Positions 21,692 through 31,474 of a stretch of 64,000 bases of DNA are shown here, piece after piece. The translations under genes and the position numbers were made by a program. Within the stretch, counting starts at the first letter, position 1. Each line of letters starts with the position of its first letter. Source of the stretch: Hexactinellida sp. DTS-2022. Its lineage: Eukaryota > Porifera > Hexactinellida. A model generated the notes under the pieces. The model worked only from the letters and a program-made list of their open reading frames with translations, was not told the DNA's origin and made no database searches. The DNA is taken from the NCBI GenBank assembly GCA_028753945.1, contig JAPNXP010000015.1:1426001-1490000 (forward strand), in the 5' to 3' direction.

Positions 21692-23524
21692 TATTCTACT
21701 AAATAGAACAACAGATGTGTGGAAATTACCAAAATACTTATGTCCTATTCGGAAACAAATAGCGTCGACCTTCTTCCAATATTCTTTAAGTATTAGTGTG
21801 GTAAATTGAATGTTGACATAAGAAGTTTCGGATGGATCAATTTCTGAGTAAATTTTGAATTTTGTATTTAAGGATTGATGATCTGGTTGGGACTTATCGC
21901 TGTACTTATCCTCAATTCTCTTACTTTTACGGCTGCAGGAAATAGGATCTGAAATCTGAGAGTCTTCATTTTTACCCCTCTTTCGATTAGCACCATGAGA
22001 ACTATCTTTATCTCTTTGATTTGCTATTTGTGCGTCGGGTTTAGCTTTTAACTGAAGAATGCCATTTGTTGTGATGTTATTAGAATTTTCTCTATTGAGT
22101 AATTTGGGGAAATTTGATGAATGTAAATCGAATCGCTTTTCCTCTTGCTCCAGAGGCAAATCTACAACTCCAGATAGAGAAGAGTGTAAATCTGAAGGAG
22201 TTGTATGTGACAATTTCTTTTCCTGGACACTAGCTGGATCGCTTTCTCCGGGTAGAGATGATTGTACATCTGCCGGAGCTGAAATTGGAGGTTCCTTTTC
22301 TAGCTCGCAAGCTGAATTGCTTTCTCCAGGTAGAGATGATTGTACATCTGGCGGAGTTGAAAGCGAAGGTTTCTTTTCTTGCACGGTAGCTGGATCGCTT
22401 TCTCCAGGTAGAGATGATTGTACATCTGGCGGAGTTGAAAGCGAAGGTTTATTTTCTAGCTCGCAAGCTGAATTGCTTTCTCCAGGTAGAGATGATTGTA
22501 CATCTGGCGGAGCTGAAATTGGAGGTTCCTTTTCTAGCTCGCAAACTGAATTGCTTTCTCCTGGTAGAGATGATTCTACATCTGGCGGAGCTGAAATTGG
22601 AGGTTCTTTTTCTAATTCGCAAGCTGAATCGCTTTCTCCGGGTAGAGATGATTCTACATCTGGCGGAGCTGAAATTGGAGGTTCCTTTTCTAGCTCGCAA
22701 GCTGAATCGCTTTCTCTTGGTAGAGATGAATGTACATCTGGCGGAGCTGAAATTGTAGGTTCCTTTTCTAGCTCGCAAGCTGAATCGCTTTCTCTTGGTA
22801 GAGATGAATGTACATCTGGCGGAGCTGAAATTGTAGGTTCCTTTTCTAGCTCGCAAACTGAATTGCTTTCTCCTGGTAGAGATGATTCTACATCTGGCGG
22901 AGCTGAAATTGGAGGTTCTTTTTCTAATTCGCAAGCTGAATCGCTTTCTCCGGGTAGAGATGAATGTACATCTGGCGGAGCTGAAATTGGAGGTTCCTTT
23001 TCTAGCTCGCAAGCTGAATTGCTTTCTCCTGGTTGAGAAGATTGTACATCTGGCGGAGCTGAAATTGGAGGTTCGTTTTCTAATTCGCAAGCTGAATTGC
23101 TTTCTCCTGGTAGAGATGAATGTACATCTGCCGGAGCTGAAATTGGAGGTTCCTTTTCTAGCTCGCAAGCTGAATCGCTTTCTCCTGGTAGAGATGAATG
23201 TACATCTGGCGGAGCTAAAAGCGAAGGTTTATTTTCTAGCTCGCAAGCTGGATCGCTTTCTCCAGGTAGAGATGATTGTATATCTGGCGGAGATGAAAGC
23301 GAAGGTTTATTTTCTTGCACGCAAGCTGAATTGCTTTCTCCTGGTAGAGGTGGATGTAATTCTAGAAAAGGTAGCCTCTCCTTAAGTTCAAGAAAATTTG
23401 GTGATGGCTTTTCATTTAATAATATTTGAGAACAATAAGGACATGCTTTTGCTTTTTTTCCTGGCAATCCATCTGGAAAATCTTCCCAGAAATCACATTT
23501 AGTATCTGGACAAAATTTAGACAT
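21692..23524 (-). CDS. RNF213-like N-terminus: zinc-ribbon-like start, coding minisatellite, CBM20 start
   Basis: The ATG at 23524 gives MSKFCPDTKCDFW and, later, ACPYCSQILL. This Cys-pair start resembles the zinc-ribbon-like N-terminus of vertebrate RNF213. Residues 58 to about 447 are 15 tandem copies of a 26-residue unit of the type SSLPGESDSACELEKEPPIS, acidic and Ser/Pro-rich, probably disordered. A basic linker with KRGKNEDSQ follows. Then comes the first half of the CBM20-like domain (SYVNIQFTTLILKEYW, IGHKYFGNFHTSVVLFSRI), which is cut by the MITE. This is the most upstream coding sequence and the likely gene start. Confidence 0.75.
22184..23353 (-). repeat. 78-bp coding minisatellite, 15 units
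   Basis: Fifteen in-frame 26-codon units plus a degenerate sixteenth. Two recurrent unit subtypes alternate (ELEKEPPISAPPDV and QEKKPSLSTPPDV), suggesting local duplication and unequal exchange. The opposite strand is also open here only because of the repeat. Confidence 0.9.
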
Positions 23525-23791
23525 GTTGCATCATTTTCGGTTTCTGTTAGAAATAAATCTAAATCTGTAATGGAAATATTTCAAGATTGATAGATAATTA
23601 CAATAGGCCCTAGCAAATTCGACACTCTTGCAGTATACTGATAAAAAAATTGTTGGATTATTGAATGTCCCATTATAAAAGACATTATATTTCCAACCAA
23701 ATTGTGAGATGTGTATCCTATAAGTCGCAATAAGCGAGCGTTCAATTTAGAGGAGCACCGGATAGGAAATTTTGCTTACCTATTATTTATA
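23525..23791. other. Upstream flank of the RNF213-like start
   Basis: Presumed promoter/5' UTR side of the minus-strand gene. I see no convincing core promoter motif. Confidence 0.4.
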
Positions 23792-24508
23792 CAGTAGTCT
23801 CCCAAAAACGGACACTCCGAGAAGCGGTCAACCTCTCTACAACGGACAAACCTCGTGGAACGGAATGAATTTTCTATACAGACTTTAATATCTTTTACGG
23901 ACATTTTTCTTGAGATTTCAAGGAATTTCATGACGATTAGGCCATAAAAATTGTAAATGTGTTGAAAAGCTTATTCCATCCCTCGTTGCATAGATCGACA
24001 TATAAACCAAAAGAGAAAAAATGCAGCATCGTACCCAGTATAACAACTTTCTGGCAAGAGGCTACCAGGGATATTTTACGAATTTCTTCCAAATTCGAAT
24101 TAAAAAATAATAGTAGTGTATTAATAAGTGAGTAGAACAAAACTGGTGTGACAAAACTCGTAGCTTTACTAATTTTAGCAAAGAAAATCCCGTTATTTAT
24201 TTATATAGCCATACTTGCCAACCGTCCCGCTTTTTGGCGAAGATTTTGTCAATTGTCCCGCGTCCCACTTTTAGACACATTTGTCCCGCTTTTTGTACCC
24301 TGTATTTCATTTTTGTGACAATAACAATAAAATATAAAGATCTGAGCATTGCTTCTTCCAATTTATAATAGGTAATAAATCTGTAGAATTGACTAGATTC
24401 CCGTTTTATTGACGGGACGTCTCGTTTTATGCAATTGGAGCAAGGTTCCTTCCGTTGGGATAATCAAATTATTACAATTACTAGGACATCCGTACAAATA
24501 GTAATACT

Positions 24509-24837
24509 CATAGGCGTAGCAACATGTCCCAACCATGGGGGGGCGGACGAAAGAAGCTTAGCTTCCTTACCAGGTCTCTTAAAAAGTTAACTATATTTAT
24601 GGGACGCTTAATTAACCCTATAGGGCATGTTATTCGTGGAGTGGATTTCCCGTAATTATCACCATGACCTTTATTTCACTCAAAATGATTCCAATAGCGC
24701 ATTAGGTGAATACTAGTGGATGTCTGCATATTTATCGTAATTTCATGGGGGGGGCGGACAAATACAGCGCCCCCCCCCATGACTAAGCCATTGGGGGGGC
24801 AGTGCCCCCCCCTGCCCCCCCCTCAGCTACGCCTATG
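24509..24837. mobile_element. GC-rich MITE with CATAGGCGTAGC ends
   Basis: It starts CATAGGCGTAGC and ends GCTACGCCTATG, with long G and C runs just inside. It is immediately followed by the element at 24845. Superfamily likely hAT; its own target duplication is not clear. Confidence 0.6.
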
Positions 24838-24844
24838 TACTAAT

Positions 24845-24989
24845 CATAGGCGTCGTAAATGCAAAGGTCAATCCTTCGGGCCGCCCGGAAATTCCGGGTA
24901 AACTCGGAGTATAGTATTAGTAGCATAGGGACAATCCCTTCGGCCCGCCCGGACATTTCCGGGCACCCGGGCGGTTTACGACGCCTATG
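24845..24989. mobile_element. 145-bp MITE, 8-bp duplication GTACTAAT
   Basis: Ends are CATAGGCGTCGTAAA and TTTACGACGCCTATG, with GTACTAAT on both sides (24837-24844 and 24990-24997). Inside are GCCCGCCCGGA-type GC-rich blocks. The 8-bp duplication supports hAT. Confidence 0.8.
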
Positions 24990-25112
24990 GTACTAATACT
25001 ACTTCACTTTTTATGTACTAATGTTCTTTGTCCCGCCAAACTTCCTTATGTCCCGCCAAAATTCATTCCTCCGTCCCGCCAAAGACTTGCTATAGGTTGG
25101 CAAGATGATATA

Positions 25113-25300
25113 CAGTCTACCCCGCTTAATAGAGTCACCTCGGGACCAGGTTGCTTTGACCCGATTAAAAGCGGAGAAATCTATTAACAGTAAATATTTT
25201 AAGCCAAAACGTAATTCCGTCCTATAAATCCTGCGAAATTTTGACCCGATTATGCAGTGAAATCTATTAACCGGTGGCTCTATTTAAGCGGAGTCGGCTG
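25113..25300. mobile_element. Pogo/Tigger-like MITE (CGCTTAATAGAG type)
   Basis: CAGTCTACCCCGCTTAATAG at the left and its inverse-like CTATTTAAGCGGAGTCGGCTG at the right, flanked by TA. The inner sequence repeats GAAATCTATTAAC. Confidence 0.75.
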
Positions 25301-25385
25301 TATCATAAAATCTTAATATAGAAACAATTTCCAAAAAAGCGGGAGTTTGAAAAGTTTGGCGGGAGGTCGGGAGGAAATGGGATAC

Positions 25386-25790
25386 ACATTCGAAGATAAA
25401 TACGTAGAGATATACTATCAAACTGTTACGGGTTTTGTCACCCTTAGTAACGAACCTTAAGTATTAGAGTTAGGCTGATAGTTATAACTTAGATTAGAGT
25501 AGGTTTTTAGTAGTATCTATACTTGTTTGTTTCCCTTCTAACATTATTTCTTTTTATTTGTTGTTAATAACGGACAACGATACTCAAGATTGCAAAAACA
25601 TTATTTTCGAGTTTATTTCATATTCCTGGTTGTACTAATCGGGAAGATAAGCAGACAATTTTTTTTTAAATTCTGAGTTGAATTGAAATCATTGATATTT
25701 GCCAAATTTAGTGGAAGTATTTATGATATACGCACTATGCTGTTCAGAGAAATTGATACTAGTCTGTTTTTCGATAGTACCCTAAAGGTA
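25386..25790. other. No gene seen
   Basis: AT-rich spacer with no recognisable coding or repeat structure. Confidence 0.4.
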
Positions 25791-26708
25791 CAGCTACACT
25801 GAAAATTTCAGGTGATTCTGACAACTAGTTTTGCTGTAGTGACCATTATAAGTTCCAGGAATGTGAAGGTCATCATGAATCTCATTGGGTGGTCCATTTT
25901 TTAATATTTAATGATTCTCAGGCATCCGTCCACTTATATTTGAAATTTTGAGCGCAAAATGCTCGCAATACCCGACTTCCTATTAGTCGATAATACTTTT
26001 CGTGACCCTAACACGCACAGTTTTCAAAATGATCCATATATGGGCATGTAATGTGCCCATTTTTGATGACGCAGCAAATTTTTAACTCCTCAAATAATGA
26101 CTCTAGAGCTTAGCACTAAATTTCCAATCACATCGATGCACTATTGCAAACCTATTAGAAGAACAATTGAACCCATTATCCAAAAGTTTGCTAACTTATA
26201 AATTCAACGGTTTACGCCCATAATAGTGTGAAAAGTAAAATAAAAATATATTTACATTAGGTTCAACTATTGCAAATTTGGTCCAAATTGTTTGAAACCA
26301 AGTCTAAACTAATGAGGACATATGTAATTCCGGAGGATTTTTCAAACTAACATCTACCATGCAAACTTTCTAACTTCTATATCTTTGAAGTTGGTTATGG
26401 ACAGCCAATTTACAAAATTAGTCCAATCATTCAAATTTGGAGGTCGAAATGTGACTTCAAAGGGCTATAACTCCCAAAGTATGAATGGTAGATGTTAGTT
26501 TGAAAAATCCTCCGAAATTACACATGTCCTCAGTAGTTTAGAGTTGGTTTCAACCAATTTGAACCAAATTTGCAATAGTTGAACCAAATGTAAATACTTT
26601 TGATTTGAAAAATGACCTTTGCATGATGATACACACATTCCTGAGCTCTAAAATGGTCGCTAGAGCAAAAGTAGAGGTCAGATTCACCTGAAAATTTAAG
26701 TGTAGCTG
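25791..26708. mobile_element. Long palindromic element with TA duplication
   Basis: It starts CAGCTACACTGAAAATTTCA and ends with the inverse-type TTAAGTGTAGCTG, flanked by TA. The inner 26250-26600 is itself a long imperfect palindrome (AAACTAACATCTACCAT and its inverse). About 918 bp, Tc1/mariner or pogo-like, non-autonomous. Confidence 0.7.
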
Positions 26709-27074
26709 TATTTTACTGAGTACTGAGCGAAAACATTCTAATCTCACATTCGATCTTGAGTATCGTAGTCCCTTACTCAACTCACCGTGGATAACATTGC
26801 TAAAATAATTAACTATATTTATATAATTTATTATATATACATAATTAATTAATGGCATTAAATTCAAGATTGTGTATGATACAAACAAACTTCAAATTTA
26901 TAAATCGTTCCTTTGTCCCGTACTAACTTGATAAATTGGTGTAAATATGTACCTTGAGGCGTTCATTTCATGTCGAAAAAAATCCAAAATTGCAGCAATG
27001 CCGACAGCATGTTCCTTTGGAGGCACTATCAATAAACCACCACCAAAATATAGTGCCACCTGGGCCGTAGCCAC
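26709..27074. other. No gene seen
   Basis: AT-rich; nothing recognised. Confidence 0.4.
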
Positions 27075-27232
27075 TGGTCAGATTGGTCAGGTTTCAACCT
27101 GACCACTTTTGGTTAATGAATTTTCCCAAAAATGGCACCACTCGGTCAGGTTGGTCAGATTAATCTGACCAATCGATCAGGTTGGCTAGATTAACCTGAC
27201 CACTCGGTCAGGTTAGTTAGGTTAACCTGATG
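27075..27232. repeat. GGTCAGGTT tandem/inverted repeats
   Basis: Units such as GGTCAGGTTGGTCAG and their complements AACCTGACCA alternate over about 160 bp, able to form several hairpins. It lies directly beside the hammerhead-bearing segment. Confidence 0.7.
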
Positions 27233-27281
27233 TAATAATCTAACCATTGATCTGTATACTAGTCGGCCGTACCGATACTAG

Positions 27282-27333
27282 TGGGGTTTCGTTCCATTAC
27301 AGGAACTCATCAGGAGGGTGACCCTCGACCCCA
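27282..27333 (-). ncRNA. Hammerhead self-cleaving ribozyme, copy 1
   Basis: Read on the minus strand: stem III strand TGGGG, cleavage triplet GTC (its G is the last base of that strand), stem I hairpin GAGGG-TCA-CCCTC, core CTGATGA, stem II GTTCC with loop TGTAAT and GGAAC, core GAAA, then CCCCA closing stem III. Every conserved core base is present and all three stems pair perfectly (5 bp each). Stems I and II are closed and stem III is open, the type III topology. Cleavage is predicted after the C of GTC. The surrounding 27240-27520 is GC-richer with hairpins such as GTAGTAG/CTACTAC, probably a retroelement relic. Confidence 0.9.
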
Positions 27334-27785
27334 TGACTACCCCTGGTATCAGGGTGGTCACTGGTCACGCTTATTGCCACGGTGACTCCTTAACAACCAC
27401 TCGTGCCTCCTGCCGGCGTAGTAGTCCCAGACTACTACCAGTCTCGATACTACACCTGAGACCTGACCACTTAGATTTTAGTGGCTTCGGCCCTGTCACC
27501 AAAGGAACATGTGTAGGCACAGCTGCAATTTTTTCTGATTCAAACAACAATTATTTAAATGTATTAGGAAATCCGTAAATGGCACTCATAGGATCCTCTC
27601 TATATACTAAATATTCCTGAAGTTAGAAATCATTAAATACGTGAAATAATTTTTTTGAAAGTGGGCGCACGTTGGATTGGATTTACTTTCGAGAGTAAAA
27701 CATCAGTGCATCGTGCGGTATGCATCTATGTATCTATCTATATTATTAATTAATACACAAACCTTTATGTGTGCATATGTCACCC
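27334..27785. other. Flank of hammerhead copy 1, no gene
   Basis: 27334-27520 is GC-rich with small hairpins and only patchy resemblance to the flank of the second hammerhead. 27520-27785 is AT-rich with nothing recognised. Confidence 0.45.
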
Positions 27786-27971
27786 TCAATACCCGAAATC
27801 AGTCAGTACCCGTAATGACAGTACAGTTTTCTAAAGACAAGTTAGTACAGTTTTTACTACTCAGTACAGTACAGTTTTACAATTGAATAGTCAGTACAGT
27901 TTACTAGGCAGTACAGTTATTTTGCGGGTACTGACTAGTCATTACGGGTACTGACTGGTTCCGGGTATTGA
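27786..27971. mobile_element. MITE with GTACTGACTG-type inverted repeats
   Basis: The left end TCAATACCCGAAATCAGTC and the right end mirror it around repeated CAGTACAGTTTT units. CAGTACCCGTAATGAC also recurs in inverse near the right end. No ORF. Confidence 0.65.
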
Positions 27972-27992
27972 CCTTAACATATATATATATTA

Positions 27993-28348
27993 GTTTGTAT
28001 GCTCCGAGTTGATTGAAGAAAGTGGACGGTTTCCAAATGTGATATTTGGCATATAGGGCTAACTTTTGGCACCCGCCAACAAGTTGAGGTTTCCACTCAA
28101 AATTTATCACACCTCGACAAGTTATGACGTCATTGTCACAATTCGAGAACCCTGAAAATTCACTTATTGGCACATAATTCGCGCCCTCTAAGAGATAAAA
28201 AATCTGAAAATTTAATAAAACTTGTACATTATTGATGCGGACACGTTGGTGTCCGCATCAATAATGTACAAGTTTTATTAAATTTCATATGCCAAAAATC
28301 ACATTTGGAAACCGTCCAGTTTCTTCCATCAACTCGTAACATACAAAC
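27993..28348. repeat. Fold-back element with a perfect 37-bp hairpin
   Basis: Outer arms GTTTGTATGCTCCGAGTTGA and the near-inverse at 28330-28348 enclose a perfect hairpin at 28208-28285: two 37-bp arms around the 4-base loop GTTG. The perfect pairing indicates recent formation or continued selection for the hairpin. Confidence 0.8.
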
Positions 28349-28494
28349 AAATATAGCACACACCCACCCACCCAGGCTTGTGTTTTAATAGTATAGATAT
28401 TGAAATTCTTGTTAAATTAAACATTCGGCAAGTGCAATCAGAAGAAGCACACTCCCATCCCGTCTGTGAGGGGCTTTTACTAGTAGAATCACAC

Positions 28495-28976
28495 TAAAAT
28501 CCCATTTTCAATTGAAATTCAATTAACTTTCAGTTTGACTTTGACATTCCGAGGCAACGAAGTATTTAATTAGGCCATAAAATTTGTAAATGTATTGAAA
28601 AGCTTATTCCACCCTGGCTACATAGATTGACATATAAACTAAACGAGAAAAAAATTCACCATCGTATGTATAACAAGGCCACCTGGGATATTCTTAAGAT
28701 TCTTTAGCCCACTTATTAATACACTATACTTTTATTTTTTTAATTCGAATTTGGAAGAAATTCTTAATTAACTAACTTACGTTAGTTAATTATATGAGTA
28801 GAACAAAACTGGTACTCGTATCTTGACTGATTTTAGCAAAAAATCCCGTTATTTTACTTGTATCATAAAATCTAAATATAGAAACAATTTCCAAAAAAGC
28901 GGGAGTTTGAAAGATTGGATGGAGGTCGGGAGGATGGGAGAAAAAATGGCAAAAATCGGGAGAGTTGGCAACCCTG
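28495..28976. mobile_element. Truncated hAT-like copy
   Basis: Reverse-orientation relative of the element at 4170-5122, ending GAGTTGGCAACCCTG. The other end is missing. Confidence 0.65.
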
Positions 28977-29439
28977 CTATTAGTGCTATAATATGTGACG
29001 AAATCTCTCCCAAATTTTTCATATTATACCAGTGGCGGACCGAAAAATTATTTTCTATTTTGAATTTCTTGATGAAATTTTCTGTGAGTAAATCCAACAT
29101 ATAGAACATGCGAAATAAGGGGACATACCTAATTTACGGAACGGAATGGAACAGTTCCGTATTTTGTTGATGCCTAATTTACGGAACGGAACGGAACCAT
29201 TCCGTAATTTGTTGATGCCTAATTACGGAACGGAAAGGAACGATTGATAGTTTATTACTGACCGAAACTCGTTCGATTAATTAAGCATTTATCACCCTTT
29301 CTGACTACAGAATACGTGAATAGTAGAATTGTATTTAATTATTGAAAGATAAATATTTGTATTAATTAAATGATAGATTAAATAAATAATACTATTAGAA
29401 ATAGGTAAGTGAAATCTGGTAAAACACCACTATCAGACT

Positions 29440-29651
29440 TTAGGACATCTTCTACATTACCATCTAAATGCTTTGTCCTTCATTTGGGTGACTGCTATAG
29501 ATACACAGGCTCCAATATGGAACCATTCAGAACAACTATGGCATCTAACCATGGGATTGATTTCCGGCATCCTACAGTAGCAATATTCCCTGATGTTTCT
29601 TTCAACGTTTATAATATCGCCTCTTCTTCTCTCTTTGATAACAGGAAACAT
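29440..29651 (-). pseudogene. PHD finger of the MULE protein
   Basis: EYCYCRMPE, MVRCHSCSEWFHIGACV and AFRW form a C4HC3 PHD pattern. The codon between AFRW and CRRC is TAA where an aromatic residue is expected, so the finger is cut before its last cysteine pair. PHD fingers usually bind histone H3 tails; here it may have guided insertion. Confidence 0.7.
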
Positions 29652-29978
29652 TGAAAATGTTCACGTCCAAGGCAGGTCAGCAAATGGTTCCGAAATAGCT
29701 TTTGATTAAAGCGATACTTACCAGGACTCTTTCCGAAACATAAGGCTGTTGCATAAGCTATAGCAAAGATCCCGCAATCATTAACTCCAGCTTGTTTGAC
29801 TATATTTAAAAATTTTAATAAAATCCACTCTTCCTTCGTACAAAGTAGACTTGAAATTTGTTTTTTCACATCTTCTGCTACGGTAATGAATAAACTATCG
29901 TACAAGCGTACTTCAGGGTGCTTAGTTCCAATTGTAGAAATTGTCAACCAATGATTAGACCCGCTGTGGTGAGCATGA

Positions 29979-30205
29979 GACACCGTAAATGTATCTCACA
30001 CCCATCGGGATACGACATGTGGTGGAAGTGGTTTCGTCCTATCACAAGGACTCATCAGGAGGGTAACCCTCGACCACACTACAACTGGTCTACTCCAGTT
30101 CTAGTTACCAGTGAGCCATGCCGTTCTCCTACCACAGGTACTAAGCACAACCCACCTACACTAGGACCCCTCTAGTGCACTCCTGTCAGCCCGTCATCAC
30201 ACCGC
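29979..30205 (-). mobile_element. 227-bp hammerhead-bearing insertion (retrozyme-like)
   Basis: The 5-bp repeat CATGA flanks it (29974-29978 and 30206-30210). It has no terminal inverted repeats, no poly-A and no ORF. It is GC-richer than its surroundings and contains the ribozyme at 30028-30077. Size, lack of coding and the ribozyme match small retrozyme-like elements, which move by reverse transcription of a circular RNA using another element's enzyme. Confidence 0.75.
30028..30077 (-). ncRNA. Hammerhead self-cleaving ribozyme, copy 2
   Basis: Minus strand: stem III strand GTGG, cleavage triplet GTC (its G is the last base of that strand), stem I GAGGG-TTA-CCCTC, core CTGATGA, stem II GTCC with GGAC around a TTGTGATA loop, core GAAA, then CCAC closing stem III. 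All core bases are present. Topology is the same as copy 1 (stem III open). The stem sequences differ from copy 1 with compensating changes in stems II and III, which supports selection on structure. Confidence 0.92.
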
Positions 30206-30357
30206 CATGAAGAATCTGAATGAATTCGCCAGTTTCAATCTAGAGATTGCCGCACAATCCAACAGCTGTATCTTGGAAACCTGACCCGACGAATGAATCT
30301 ATTCACAAATTGTTTGGCTAGAATTTTCTGACTCGCGTGAATCAACTTATCATCAAT

Positions 30358-30803
30358 CTAATTATTGCTTAATAACATCTGTTTGTGGTCCTGTAATAGA
30401 TTATATTGTTTTAGCCAATATTCGTTTTCTTCACAATGACTTTGTGAAGCTTTAGACTCATCAATCTCAATTACATCATCGTTTAGAGGGTAACTTTTCT
30501 TCTGTTTATGAAAATACAATAGATTGCGTGCAAGCTCATTTTTCTTACACTCATATTGAAAAGTGGGTGTATGTGTCTCGTTTCCCTGTTTATAAGTTAA
30601 ATTGAGGGATTCACTTTCACTCATATTTCCAGTTGAGGAGGTCTCGGAAATATTATCACATAGAAATAGAAAATGCGAGTATTGAGAAGAATTGTCTTCT
30701 TTCGTATCTAGTATGTTGACGTGAGGAACTGATTGTTTGAATGGGGATGAATTGTCTTGTTTTGCATTTTGTGGGTTTATTGTTACAGGTGAAATGGAAT
30801 ATA
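30358..30803 (-). pseudogene. Linker of the MULE protein before the peptidase
   Basis: Low-complexity, Asn/Ser-rich region ending EENEYWLKQYNLLQDHKQML, typical of the segment just before the Ulp1-like domain. A TAA follows LLSNN where coding clearly continues. The upstream end is cut by the pogo-like MITE at 30804. Confidence 0.55.
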
Positions 30804-30990
30804 CAGTAGAGCCTCTGAACAACGGACACCTTGGGACCGGAACCGTTGTCCGTTATTTAGAGGTTGTCCGCTATTTAGAAGTTGCTTTTCTATTAGACAT
30901 ATGCTAAATAAATAAATCCGTGCCACGAGGGTTGTCCTTTATTTAGAGGTTGTCCGCTATTTGGAGTGTCCGTTATGGGAGGCTCCACTG
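30804..30990. mobile_element. Pogo/Tigger-like MITE (GTCCGTTATTTAGAGG type)
   Basis: CAGTAGAGCCTCTGAACAAC at the left and its inverse-type end at 30990, flanked by TA. The inner sequence repeats GTCCGCTATTTAGA. It lies inside the MULE coding region. Confidence 0.85.
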
Positions 30991-31474
30991 TATATTAGAA
31001 TTTTCCGAACTAGAATCCACCAGACGTTCTTGAGTAGTATTTGAATTCGAGCATATATTTTCAGGTGTTAGGTCAAGTGGAAAATATGCTGGGATATCCA
31101 TTTTTATCTGGTTCTCATCTACGTCCATCTTTCGTGCTCTCTTCCTTCCTGATGTTTTATCTTTACGAATGCGAGTTCTTTTACGAAACATTGTCAAATT
31201 TAATTTCTGATGCTTCGTAACACTAGTTTCGCTACCAATGCTTATTTTTACAGCTATGATGTGATAACATATCCCACTTGGGGCAACTACACATCTCCCG
31301 TGGGAATAGGCGGACAACAGATGGGCGGTTGCCAGAACCAATAACATTGAATAAATGTAGCTTGGGATCAAATGAGATGTTTCCTGAGTGTAGTATTATA
31401 TGTGCTCTTTCAATTTGGGTTAGAGAGGAGTGGGGCTTCTGGTATCCTAATTTCACTTCCTGCTGTTCTGACAA
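30991..31474 (-). pseudogene. SWIM zinc finger region of the MULE protein
   Basis: CSCP in one frame and SGICYHIIAVK in another together form the CxC...CxH SWIM pattern, so a frame break lies inside the finger (near 31280). A basic segment KRTRIRKDKTSGRKRARK follows. SWIM fingers accompany MULE transposases. Confidence 0.65.

Larger units (their letters stand above)
713..23524 (-). pseudogene. RNF213/mysterin-like giant AAA+ E3 ligase locus, broken
   Basis: Gene-level entry; the parts are listed separately. RNF213 is a very large cytosolic ubiquitin ligase with a dynein-like ring of AAA modules, an N-terminal CBM20 glycogen-binding domain and a RING. The visible order matches the family: Cys-rich N-terminus, linker, CBM20-like segment, stalk, AAA3 and AAA4 with intact Walker motifs, then the region leading to the RING, which must lie left of the window. 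Breaks seen: a MITE inside the CBM20 exon, a transposon block at 15.07-20.39 kb, single-base frame changes near 14983, 12650, 10868 and 7824, a stop at 6720, and another frame change near 1010-1080. Between breaks the frames are very long (up to 1017 codons) and the motifs are conserved. Decay must therefore be recent, or some breaks are assembly errors. The family call is secure; functional status is not. Confidence 0.85.
23792..25385. mobile_element. Nested transposon cluster
   Basis: It begins with a truncated pogo-like end (CAGTAGTCTCCCAAAAACGG). A hAT-like copy related to 4170-5122 follows, in two parts (about 23890-24205 and 25302-25385). Between the parts lie an element with ends ACTTGCCAACCGTCCCGC and the inverse-type GGTTGGCAAG (about 24208-25105), two GC-rich elements and a pogo-like MITE, the last three listed separately. 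No protein-coding gene. Confidence 0.65.
29609..30357 (-). pseudogene. Ulp1/C48-like cysteine peptidase of the MULE, split by a hammerhead insertion
   Basis: The N-terminal part reads IDDKLIHASQKILAKQF and later EFIQILHA; after a 227-bp insertion it continues HHSGSNHWLTISTIG, VRLYDSLF and QAGVNDCGIFAIAYATAL. The catalytic His (NHW), Asp (YDS) and Cys (DCG) are visible. Several frame breaks precede the insertion. Joining at the TCATG duplication restores the frame exactly across the insertion. Confidence 0.7.

Noticed and set aside
22059..23385. Plus-strand and second-frame open stretches opposite the minisatellite
   Set aside because: A 78-bp unit keeps every stop-free frame open; the minus-strand frame continues into conserved CBM20 sequence and is the real one.
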